The notes under the pieces are model-generated. The model saw only the letters and a list, made by a program, of their open reading frames with translations. It searched no databases and had not been told where the DNA came from. Of a stretch of 64,000 bases of DNA, positions 55,390 to 62,915 are shown in pieces. The stretch is from positions 1 to 64,000 of the forward strand of contig NZ_NNBJ01000027.1 in assembly GCF_002803085.1 (NCBI RefSeq). The letters run 5' to 3'. The position numbers were made by a program, and so were the translations under genes. Source of the DNA: Streptomyces sp. CB01201. Its GTDB lineage: Bacteria > Actinomycetota > Actinomycetes > Streptomycetales > Streptomycetaceae. How positions within the stretch are numbered: position 1 is the first letter of the stretch; each line of letters starts with the position of its first letter.

Positions 55390-57348
55390 ATGGCTGATCG
55401 GAAGCGGGCGGAAGAGCGCGGGCGGCAGGGGCGGCTCGGGCCGCCGGAATGGCTGATCGGGGGACTGCGGCCGAGCCCGGCGCCGATCCCGTGGCCCGCG
55501 GTCGCCCGGTCCGCGATCGCGATGGCCGCGCCGCTCGGCATCGGCATGGCGACCGGGCAGAGCGCGTACGGCGCGCTCGCCTCCATGGGCGCGCTCAGCG
55601 GAGTCATCGGCGACACCGCCGACGCGTACCGGATGCGGATCTTCAACATCGCCGTGCCGCAGCTGTACGGGGCGATCGGGGTGACCGTCGGCAGCCTCGT
55701 CTTCGGGCACGGCTGGCTCGCGGTCGGCGCGCTGACCCTGGTGGCCCTGGTGTCCGGCATGATCTCCTCGATCGGCGCGGTGGCCTCCGTCTCGGGACTG
55801 CTGCTCCTGCTCAACGCCGTCGTCGGGGCGGGCCTGCCGATGCCGGGCCCGTGGTGGAAGGCACCGCTCCTGCTCACCCTCGGCGGCCTGTTCGTCCTCC
55901 TGCTCAGCCTGCTCGCCTGGCCGCTGCGGCGCACCGAACCCGAACGCGACGCCGTCGCCGGGACGTACCGTGCGGTCGCCGCGTCGATCGAGGCGGCGGC
56001 GACCGACGCGTACGACACGAGACGCCAGGCCGTCACGAACGCACTCAACAACGCCTACGACCTCGTCCTCGGCAGGCGCGCCCGCGAACACGGGCGCCGC
56101 GGCGAGCTGGTGCGGCTCTCCGCGCAGCTCAACGTGCTGATCCCGATCGTGGAAGCGGCCCCCGCCGTGCATCTGCGCGGCTGGGGCGTCGACCCCGCGA
56201 TCCCGGCCGCCGTACGGCAGTTGGCGGACGCGGTCGAAGAGGGCCGCACCGACACCGTCGAACCCGAGCTGCCCGGGCCCACCACCCCGGCCGAACGCGC
56301 CCTGGACTCGGCGCTGCGGCACGCCTTCGCCGTGGTGCACCACCCCGACCCCGACCACACCAACATCGACGACCGCCTCGGGCGTCCCGCGGCCCTGCGC
56401 ATCCGGTTCCGCCGCGCGGCCCGCAACGTCCTGCTCTCCGGCGCCTCCTGGCGTTACGGGCTGCGGCTCGCCCTGTGCATCGGGCTCGCGCAGGCGCTGG
56501 TCTCGGTGGTGCCGGTGGAGCGTTCGTACTGGGTCGCCCTGACCATCGTCTTCGTCCTCAAGCCGGACTTCGGATCGGTCTTCGCCCGCGCCCTGACGCG
56601 GGCCGTCGGCACCGCGGGCGGGCTCGTCATCGCGGCGGCCGTCCTCGCGGAGGTGCCGCGCGGGTGGTGGGACGTGCCGGTGATGCTGGTGCTCGCCGCC
56701 CTGATCCCGGCGTTCTCCGCGAAGGGGTACGCCTTCCAGACCGCCGCCATCACGCCGGTGATCCTGCTGCTCTCCGACGTCCTCAACCACCAGGGCTTCA
56801 ACCTGGTGATGCCGCGCCTGTGGGACAGCCTCATCGGCTGCGCGATCGCTCTGGTCGCGGGGTATCTGCTGTGGCCCGAGAGCTGGCACACGCGCATCGG
56901 GGCGCGGCTCGCGGAGGCGGTGTCCGCGACGGCGGAGTACGTGGAGTACGCGTTCGGCGCGGAGGACGACCGGGCCGAACGGGTCCGGCGCCGGCGCCGG
57001 CTCTACCGGGACCTGTCGACCGTACGGAGCGAATTCCAGAGGGCGTTGACGGAGCCGCCGCCGATGGGGGCGCGGGCGGCGGCGTGGTGGCCGCTCGTCG
57101 TCGCCGTCGAACGCATCGTGGACGCGACGACCGCAGCGCGGGTCCGGGTCAATCACGGGGCGGTGCGGCCTGCGGCCGGGGAGGTGGAGGAGGTCGCGGT
57201 TCAGCTCCGCGAGCTGGCGGGTGGGCTGCGTCGCAGTTCCCACCTGGTGGGGGTTTCGGTTGCCCTCCCCGGTCCCGCGGAGAGCGTCCTCGCGCCCCTC
57301 CGCGAAGAGGTCCGCGCGGCCCGAGCCATCACCTCCCCGCGCCCCTAG
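55390..57348 (+). CDS. FUSC-family (aromatic acid exporter/YccS-like) membrane protein
   Basis: The 652-residue protein has two blocks of about six membrane helices each (about residues 35-190 and 355-500) separated by a cytosolic region, and a cytosolic C-terminal part (about 510-650). The second block contains RYGLRLALCIGLAQALVSVV, YWVALTIVFVLKPDFGSVFARALTRAVGT and LWDSLIGCAIALVAGYLLWP, the FUSC signature. Family members such as AaeB export aromatic acids; most actinobacterial ones are uncharacterised. The ATG at 55390 is used; a GTG two codons earlier is possible. A DnaA-box palindrome lies just upstream. Confidence 0.85.
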   Translation: MADRKRAEERGRQGRLGPPEWLIGGLRPSPAPIPWPAVARSAIAMAAPLGIGMATGQSAYGALASMGALSGVIGDTADAYRMRIFNIAVPQLYGAIGVTVGSLVFGHGWLAVGALTLVALVSGMISSIGAVASVSGLLLLLNAVVGAGLPMPGPWWKAPLLLTLGGLFVLLLSLLAWPLRRTEPERDAVAGTYRAVAASIEAAATDAYDTRRQAVTNALNNAYDLVLGRRAREHGRRGELVRLSAQLNVLIPIVEAAPAVHLRGWGVDPAIPAAVRQLADAVEEGRTDTVEPELPGPTTPAERALDSALRHAFAVVHHPDPDHTNIDDRLGRPAALRIRFRRAARNVLLSGASWRYGLRLALCIGLAQALVSVVPVERSYWVALTIVFVLKPDFGSVFARALTRAVGTAGGLVIAAAVLAEVPRGWWDVPVMLVLAALIPAFSAKGYAFQTAAITPVILLLSDVLNHQGFNLVMPRLWDSLIGCAIALVAGYLLWPESWHTRIGARLAEAVSATAEYVEYAFGAEDDRAERVRRRRRLYRDLSTVRSEFQRALTEPPPMGARAAAWWPLVVAVERIVDATTAARVRVNHGAVRPAAGEVEEVAVQLRELAGGLRRSSHLVGVSVALPGPAESVLAPLREEVRAARAITSPRP

Positions 57349-57825
57349 CCCCCCGCGCGGGCGCGCTGTCCCCTCTTGCCCGGGGGCGAGCTGTCCCCTC
57401 TTGCCCGGGGGCGCCGGGCCTTTTGCGCTGGGCCCGTTCCGCTGACCTGGGGGTGCGCTGGCCCGGGGGGCCGGGCCTTTTGCGCTGGCCCGGGGGTGCT
57501 GGGGCTTTGCCCCAGGCCCCGGGGTTTGGCCCCTCCCCGCCCCTTCCCTAAACCCTCCGGGGGTGGAATGGGGGTGGGTGAGCTTTCGGGGGCTGCGCCC
57601 CGGGACCGCCTTTCAGGTGCGGACCGTGCGTGGCTGGTCGCGCAGTTCCCCGCGCCCCCAACCCCGTTTCCGTCCGCGGACCGCGGTCGCTTCTCGCGCA
57701 GTTCCCCGCGCCCCTAAAGGCCTCGGTGCGGGCCCGCATCGGGCATTTCAGCCCGTCATGGGGGTCCCCCCTGGCCTTAAGGCCAGGAGGGAGATTGAGG
57801 ACGAGCGCCCTTCAGGCGCGACAGG
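57349..57825. repeat. Dispersed repeat field: G/C-rich spacers and composite element
   Basis: Short repeats of CTGTCCCCTCTTGCCCGGGG (57368-57415) and GGGCCTTTTGCGCTGG come first. Two GCAGTTCCCCGCGCCCC cores follow at about 57642 and 57700, then GGGCATTTCAGCCCGTCATG (57741-57760), the perfect 16-bp palindrome CTGGCCTTAAGGCCAG (57771-57786) and GAGGACGAGCGCCCTTCAGG. The blocks match those at 22665-22830 and 50965-51125. No gene is seen. Confidence 0.85.
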
Positions 57826-58140
57826 GGGTCTGGGGCGGAGCCCCAGGGGGACCCGGAACCCACCAACCCCGGGCCACGGGCGGGCGGGTGGGCGAGATGC
57901 CCGGGGTCTAGGGCGCAGCCCCAGGGGGACCCGGAACCCGCCAACCCCGGGCCACGGGCGTGCGGGTGGGCGAGGTGCCCGGGGTCTGGGGCGGAGCCCC
58001 AGGGGGACCCGGAACCCACCAACCCCGGGCCACGGGCGGGCGGGTGGGCGAGATGCCCGGGGTCTGGGGCGGAGCCCCAGGGGGACCCGGAACCCATCAA
58101 GCCCGGGTCGCGGGCGGGTGGGTGGGCGAACCCCCCGGGT
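57826..58140. repeat. Four tandem 78-bp units
   Basis: The anchor CCCCAGGGGGACCCGGAACC starts at 57841, 57919, 57997 and 58075, exactly 78 bp apart. Each unit contains GGGTCTGGGGCGGAGCCCCA, CCAACCCCGGGCCACGGGCG and GGGTGGGCGAGATGCCC with a few substitutions; the last is most diverged. Because 78 is a multiple of 3, frames stay open across it on both strands and give spurious repetitive ORFs. Confidence 0.92.
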
Positions 58141-58164
58141 CGGGCCCCAGGCGCCCGGTTCGGG

Positions 58165-58380
58165 CTAGAAGAGGGGGAGTTGGCCCGGGGCGGGGGCCAG
58201 TTCGAAGGCGGCCAGGGTTCGCTGGGTGGCGTCCAGGGGCGCCCGGCGCTTGGAAGAAGGGCAGAGCTTGAGCTCCGCACCCTCGTGCGTACGCGGATCG
58301 TGGCGTACGAACTTGCCCGCCACCACGGCGACGGACCGACCGCAGGACGGGCAAGATCGGCGAGGGGATACGGACGTCAT
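58165..58380 (-). CDS. Small zinc-ribbon-like protein, function unknown (71 aa)
   Basis: The protein has SCPSCGRSVAVVAGKFVRHDP and a third Cys in LKLCPSSKR, a probable CxxC...C metal site, followed by an end LAAFELAPAPGQLPLF. No named family is recognised. The ATG at 58380 is preferred to an upstream extension that overlaps the metalloprotease gene. It lies 20 bp from the snapalysin stop on the same strand. Confidence 0.65.
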   Translation of the reverse strand: MTSVSPRRSCPSCGRSVAVVAGKFVRHDPRTHEGAELKLCPSSKRRAPLDATQRTLAAFELAPAPGQLPLF

Positions 58381-58400
58381 CCCCCCATGCTGCCAGAGGC

Positions 58401-59051
58401 CTACGCGGCCGGCTTGAACGCCGAGGCGAGCCCGTTCCGCCACAGGCTGTTCACCCGGGACTTCTCCGTCGCGTTCGGGTACGCGTTGCGGCACGACGTA
58501 CCCGGCCCGCCGCCCGACATGAGCTCACTGCACGGCCCGGAGTAGTGGTCGGGCAGACCAAGGACGTGCCCGGTCTCATGGGCGACGACCCGCACCGAGT
58601 AGTACTGCTGGTTCTGGCCGTAGTCCAGGAAGATGTAGCCGTTGCCGTGCCCGTCGGTCGAGGCGTACGAACCGTTCTGCGGGTCGTTGCCCTCGTAGTA
58701 CTGGAAGTCCGCGCCGGAGCTGCTCTCGGCCAGGCGGACGTTCTGAACCGAGCCGTTCCAGATCTGCGCGGCCTGCGATATCTGGGAGCGGAAGCTCGGC
58801 GCGTTGGAGGTGCTGTAGTACACGGTCACCGCCGCGGCCAGCGGGTTCGCGGCCCGCTTCTTGGCGACCGACTTCATGACGGCGTCGTAGAACGCCCGGT
58901 CGTTGGCGGCCGAGTGCTTGCCGGCGGCGGTGTAGTGCGCGGCGCCCGCGGGAGCCGGGGCGGGGGTGGCGGCGGTGGCGGGGATCGCGCCGAAACCGGC
59001 GAGGGCCAGACCCAGGGCAGCGGTCACGGCGAAGGTACGCGGGTGTCTCAT
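58401..59051 (-). CDS. snpA: Snapalysin-type secreted metalloprotease (M7)
   Basis: The 216-residue preproprotein has a signal peptide (residues 1-28), a propeptide to about residue 72 and a mature catalytic domain with the M7 zinc motif HETGHVLGLPD (His158, Glu159, His162, Asp168 as third ligand). The Met-turn-like region SELMSGG and two Cys (CSELMSGGGPGTSC) that can form a disulphide follow it. Snapalysin is a small extracellular neutral protease of Streptomyces that prefers aromatic P1' residues. A divergent LysR gene, as in the known snpA-snpR pairs, is its probable activator. Confidence 0.93.
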   Translation of the reverse strand: MRHPRTFAVTAALGLALAGFGAIPATAATPAPAPAGAAHYTAAGKHSAANDRAFYDAVMKSVAKKRAANPLAAAVTVYYSTSNAPSFRSQISQAAQIWNGSVQNVRLAESSSGADFQYYEGNDPQNGSYASTDGHGNGYIFLDYGQNQQYYSVRVVAHETGHVLGLPDHYSGPCSELMSGGGPGTSCRNAYPNATEKSRVNSLWRNGLASAFKPAA

Positions 59052-59238
59052 GGGGGGTTACCAATCGTTGGGGGGATCCGCGTCCGGCTGGGTGGGCCGG
59101 CCACGGGTGGGGGTGTTCCCGGTGATTGTGGAGGCCACAGCGGCGTACGGGAATGATGCCGATCTGCGATAACTCCCGCGTATCAGAGCGGTTTTGGACA
59201 TCTGGTGGAAAGACTTAGCGCGTCCTAACCTCTGCCGC
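59052..59238. promoter_or_regulatory. Divergent promoter region of the snapalysin and LysR genes
   Basis: The 187-bp gap contains GATAACTCCCGCGTATC (59168-59184), a GATA-N9-TATC dyad of the T-N11-A type bound by LysR regulators. GGACATCTGGTGGAAAG lies closer to the regulator start. The dyad is 55 bp from the LysR start and 117 bp from the protease start. Confidence 0.5.
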
Positions 59239-60183
59239 ATGGACCTGGAGGTGAGACATCTGAAGCTGCTGTGCGCCATCGCCGACGCCGGCAGTCTGCA
59301 CGGCGCCGCGCGGGCGCTCGGCACCAGCCAGCCAGCCCTCACCAATCAACTGCGGCGCATCGAGAACACCTTGGGCGGCCAGCTCTTCTCACGCGAGCGA
59401 ACCGGCTGTGTGCCCACGGCACTTGGCCAGGGTGTGGTCGGACGGGCCCGGCCGCTGCTCGCCTCGCTGAGCGCGCTCGTCACCGAGACCCGGGCCGCGG
59501 CCGCCCGCACCGGTGGCGGACCGCGGCTTCGCATCGGCTCCACCGCGAGCCGTGCGATCCCGGGCTGGCTGCGCCGGCTGCGCGAGCGCCTGCCGAGTAC
59601 CGAGACCGAGCTCCAGGTGGCGGTTTCGGCCACCGCGCTGCTGCGCCGGGTCGCGGCCGGCGAGCTGGACATGGCCTTCGTCCACGAGGTGGAGGGCTGC
59701 CCGCTGCGGCTGCCGCCGGGTCTCGACATCCGTACGCTCGTGGAGCGCGAGCCGCAGTTCGTGTGCCTGGCCGTGGACCACCCTGCCGCCCACCGGACGA
59801 TCGTGGACCTGGCCGACCTGGCCGGCGACCAGTGGATGATCGACCCGAGCGTCGACGGCGAGTGGGAGGGACTGCGCCGCGTCCTCAACGCCGCCGGGCT
59901 CAATCCCCGTGTGCTGCACGGCGATTACCTGACGGCCGCGGGCCTGGTCGCCACCGGCGAGGTGGTCACGCTGTGCCAGCCCACCTCCCGGCCCCGCCCG
60001 GACATGGTCGTACGCCCGCTGCGCGGCGACCCGCTGGGCGTGCGGCTCTTCCTCGCCGTGCGCAACGGTGCGTACGGGGGCGAACTGGCCGGGGTCGGGG
60101 CGGACTTGGCGTCGGCGTACTGGGAGGCCGCCTCGCACTCGCCCCCGTATCGCAGCTGGCTGGCGGAGCGCGGCCTGCCGTAG
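59239..60183 (+). CDS. LysR-family regulator, probable snapalysin activator (SnpR/MprR-like)
   Basis: The 314-residue protein has an N-terminal winged HTH (residues 1-62; VRHLKLLCAIADAGSLHGAARAL, SQPALTNQLRRIENTLGGQLF) and a LysR substrate-binding domain (about 92-290; RLRIGSTASRAIPGWLRRL, VSATALLRRVAAGELDMAFVHE). Its divergent placement from the protease gene matches the known SnpR/MprR activators, which bind T-N11-A motifs in the shared promoter. The ATG at 59239 starts right before the HTH. Confidence 0.92.
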   Translation: MDLEVRHLKLLCAIADAGSLHGAARALGTSQPALTNQLRRIENTLGGQLFSRERTGCVPTALGQGVVGRARPLLASLSALVTETRAAAARTGGGPRLRIGSTASRAIPGWLRRLRERLPSTETELQVAVSATALLRRVAAGELDMAFVHEVEGCPLRLPPGLDIRTLVEREPQFVCLAVDHPAAHRTIVDLADLAGDQWMIDPSVDGEWEGLRRVLNAAGLNPRVLHGDYLTAAGLVATGEVVTLCQPTSRPRPDMVVRPLRGDPLGVRLFLAVRNGAYGGELAGVGADLASAYWEAASHSPPYRSWLAERGLP

Positions 60184-60292
60184 CCGCCCGAGCCGTCCGG
60201 TCCAGACCACTGGTGGCAGGGCGTGGCGACTACGATGCCGTCGACTTCGGGTTCTCGTGGTACCGCAAAGCATCGCAAGGCCCGGAGTTTCT

Positions 60293-60310
60293 GACATACC
60301 GCCATATGTC
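60293..60310. promoter_or_regulatory. Inverted repeat GACATA-N6-TATGTC upstream of the APC permease gene
   Basis: Perfect 6-bp arms (60293-60298, 60305-60310) lie 25 bp upstream of the permease ATG in a locally AT-rich patch. The position fits a repressor site over the transcription start. Confidence 0.55.
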
Positions 60311-60334
60311 GTGCCGTCAAAGGATGTTCGGGCC

Positions 60335-61822
60335 ATGAGCAACAGCACCGGTGGCAGAGGACTGCAACCCAACGTACTGTCCACGTTCGACACCGTTGTC
60401 ATGGCGGTCGCGGGGAGCGCGCCCGCCTATTCACTGGCCGCCACCACCTCCGTACTCGTGGCGGCGGTCGGGCTCGCCAGCCCGGCCGCGCTGCTCTACT
60501 GCGCGATACCCATGCTCGGCATCGTGCTCGCCTTCGGACGGCTCGGACGGATCGACGTCAACGCGGGGGCCGCCTACTCCTGGGTGGGCCGCACCCTGCA
60601 CCCCTTCCTCGGCTTCATCAGCGGCTGGGCGCTCGTCGTCGCCGCGACCCTGTTCATGGTGGCCGGCTCGCTGCCCGCCGGCCAGATGACCCTCGGGCTC
60701 TTCGACCCCGCCCTCGCCCACCACACCGCGCTGGCCACCGCCACCGGCGCCGGATGGTTCCTGCTGATGCTGGCCGTCGTCCTGGGCGGTGCCCGGCTCT
60801 CGGCACGGGCCCAACTCATCGTATCCGGGGTCGAGTTGGCGATCCTCGGCGGCTTCTGCGTCGGCGCGCTCGTGCACATCGGGGAGGGCGGCGGGGTCGT
60901 CGCGTTCGACTGGGCCTGGCTCGGCTTCGGCCACTTCGACGGGGTCTCCGGGTTCGCTGCGGGCACCCTCATCGCCGCGTTCTACTACTGGGGCTGGGAC
61001 GTCACCAGCAATCTCAGCGAGGAGACCCGCGACAGCCGCCGCACCGCCGGGCTCTCCGCGCTGGTCGGCGTCGCCGTCGTCTTCGCCCTGTTCGTCGCCT
61101 ACACCGTCGCCGTGAACGTCCTGCTCACCAGCGGCGAGATCGAGGCCGGCCAGAGCAATGTCCTCGCCCTGCTCGGCGAACGCGTCTGGCCCGGCTTCGG
61201 CGGAAAACTCATGGTGCTCGCCGTCATCCTCTCCACCATCGCCACCCTGGAGACCACCCTCATCCAGGTCACCCGCTCCCTGTTCGCGATGGGCCGCGAC
61301 CGTACGATGCCGGGCGCGCTCGGCGCCGTGCACCGCCGCTGGAACACCCCGTGGGTGGCGATCCTCGTCGTCGGCGCGGTCGCGCTGCTCCTCTTCGTCG
61401 CCTCCAACGCGCTCGGCTCGGTAAGGGACATCATGGCCGACGCGCTCGCCGCGATCGGCCTCCAGACCACCCTCTACTACGGGCTCGCCGGGCTCGCCGC
61501 CGTCGTCGCCTACCGCAGGACGCTCACCGAGTCCCTCGGCTCCTTCCTGCTCGGCGGCCTCTGGCCGCTGCTCGGCTCGGTCTTCATGTTCTGCGTCTTC
61601 GGCGCCTCGCTCACCCGGCTCAGCGCCGCCGCCGTCACGATCGGCATCGGCAGCCTGCTGGCCGGCCTCCTCCCCATGTTCTGGTACTGGCGCCGGGGCA
61701 GCGCCTACTACCGCCCCGCCCGCCTGGACGCGACCCGCTCCTTCGAGGCCGGCGCCGGCCATCCCAACTCCCCCACCCGGGGGCCCAGTTACGTCAATGC
61801 CGGGCACCCCACCGACTTCTGA
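60335..61822 (+). CDS. APC-family amino acid/polyamine permease (495 aa)
   Basis: Twelve predicted membrane helices carry APC motifs: the unwound helix 1 VMAVAGSAPAYSLAATT, NAGAAYSWVGRTLHPFLGFISGW (helix 3), FYYWGWDVTSNLSEETRDSRR (helix 6 and loop) and TLIQVTRSLFAMGRDRTMP. These enter amino acids or amines by cation symport or exchange; the substrate cannot be told. The C-terminal 35 residues are hydrophilic. The ATG at 60335 is preceded by an inverted repeat. The next gene follows after 13 bp and is likely cotranscribed. Confidence 0.9.
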   Translation: MSNSTGGRGLQPNVLSTFDTVVMAVAGSAPAYSLAATTSVLVAAVGLASPAALLYCAIPMLGIVLAFGRLGRIDVNAGAAYSWVGRTLHPFLGFISGWALVVAATLFMVAGSLPAGQMTLGLFDPALAHHTALATATGAGWFLLMLAVVLGGARLSARAQLIVSGVELAILGGFCVGALVHIGEGGGVVAFDWAWLGFGHFDGVSGFAAGTLIAAFYYWGWDVTSNLSEETRDSRRTAGLSALVGVAVVFALFVAYTVAVNVLLTSGEIEAGQSNVLALLGERVWPGFGGKLMVLAVILSTIATLETTLIQVTRSLFAMGRDRTMPGALGAVHRRWNTPWVAILVVGAVALLLFVASNALGSVRDIMADALAAIGLQTTLYYGLAGLAAVVAYRRTLTESLGSFLLGGLWPLLGSVFMFCVFGASLTRLSAAAVTIGIGSLLAGLLPMFWYWRRGSAYYRPARLDATRSFEAGAGHPNSPTRGPSYVNAGHPTDF

Positions 61823-61835
61823 GAGGCGGACACGG

Positions 61836-62807
61836 ATGGCAGCACTGCGCCGCCGCTCCGACCGGAGTGCGGACCTTCGCTTCGACACCGACCTCGGCGA
61901 CCGCGCGCTCACCACGGCCCGGCACGACATCGTCATAGGCCGCTGGCAGGGCGTACGCGATCTGCTGCGGGCCACCGGCGACCACTGGCCGCTGCGCACC
62001 CACCGCATCCGGGCGCTGGCGAACGCCGCCGCCGGGTCGTCCGTCGTCGAGGCCTGGCGGGCCGCCGAACCGGACAACCCGGACGCGGCGGTCCTGCGGG
62101 CCGCGACCGAGGTGACCCGCGTGTTCAACGGCGCCATCGCGGCCGGGCGGGGCGCCACGACCGACCGCGACCGCATCGACGTCGCCGTCATGGCCTGCCT
62201 CGCAGCCGCCGACGCCCGCCCCGGCGACCCGACCCCCTGGGCCTCGCTGCTCACCGTGGTGCGCCTCTACGAGGGCGGGGTCGCGCGGAGCGAACTGCGC
62301 GGCTGGTGGGAGGAGTTGCGGCGGCGCGACCCGTACCACCTGGAGGGTCATGTCCAGATGCTGCGCTACTTCTCGGCGCGCTGGCACGGGACACACGGCT
62401 CGATGTACGACTTCGCGCGGGACGCGGCGGGCGCCGCCCCGGCCGGCTCGCCGCTGCCCGTACTCGTGCAGATCGCCCGCGTCGAGGAGTACCGGTACGT
62501 CTCCGACGCGGCGAAGGGGCGGCCCGTGCGGGGTTTCGGGCAGCACTGGAACCACGAGCTGGCCGTGACCGAGCTCCTGCGCACCTACGACCGCTGGCTC
62601 GGCGGACGCGTCCCGGGCCCCATTCGCGCGGAGGAGGCCGCCGAACTCAACTACCTTGCACACGCGGCCTGTTGCGCGGACCTCACCCGGGAGGGCGCGG
62701 CGCTGGTCGGGCTGCTCGGCGAGCGGATCGCCCTCGTCCCCTGGGTCTACACGGGGGATCCCGCCCGTCAGATCGGGCGCTGGCGCGGGGGCGCTCCGCC
62801 GAGTTAG
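61836..62807 (+). CDS. Conserved hypothetical helical-repeat protein (323 aa)
   Basis: I do not recognise a named domain. The protein is cytoplasmic, rich in Ala/Arg/Leu helices and has TPR-like features (ALANAAAGSSVVEAWRAAEPD, VAVMACLAAADARPGDPTPWASLL, WWEELRRRDPYHLEGHVQML). Its order of motifs suggests a helical-repeat family found widely in Streptomyces. The ATG at 61836 has a GAGAGGCGG ribosome site. It is 13 bp downstream of the permease gene. Confidence 0.75.
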   Translation: MAALRRRSDRSADLRFDTDLGDRALTTARHDIVIGRWQGVRDLLRATGDHWPLRTHRIRALANAAAGSSVVEAWRAAEPDNPDAAVLRAATEVTRVFNGAIAAGRGATTDRDRIDVAVMACLAAADARPGDPTPWASLLTVVRLYEGGVARSELRGWWEELRRRDPYHLEGHVQMLRYFSARWHGTHGSMYDFARDAAGAAPAGSPLPVLVQIARVEEYRYVSDAAKGRPVRGFGQHWNHELAVTELLRTYDRWLGGRVPGPIRAEEAAELNYLAHAACCADLTREGAALVGLLGERIALVPWVYTGDPARQIGRWRGGAPPS

Positions 62808-62915
62808 CCCACCGGGTCGCTAACCTTACGTGTCTGCGCTGGCCAGGGGTCTGCTCCCGGATCTGTGGCGCAGTGCGGTACTCATCGCACCCAACTCATG
62901 CGAAAGGCCTCGCCC

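Noticed and set aside
57563..58168. Repetitive ORF across the 78-bp array
   Set aside because: The frame stays open only because 78 is a multiple of 3 without stops; composition and context are non-coding.
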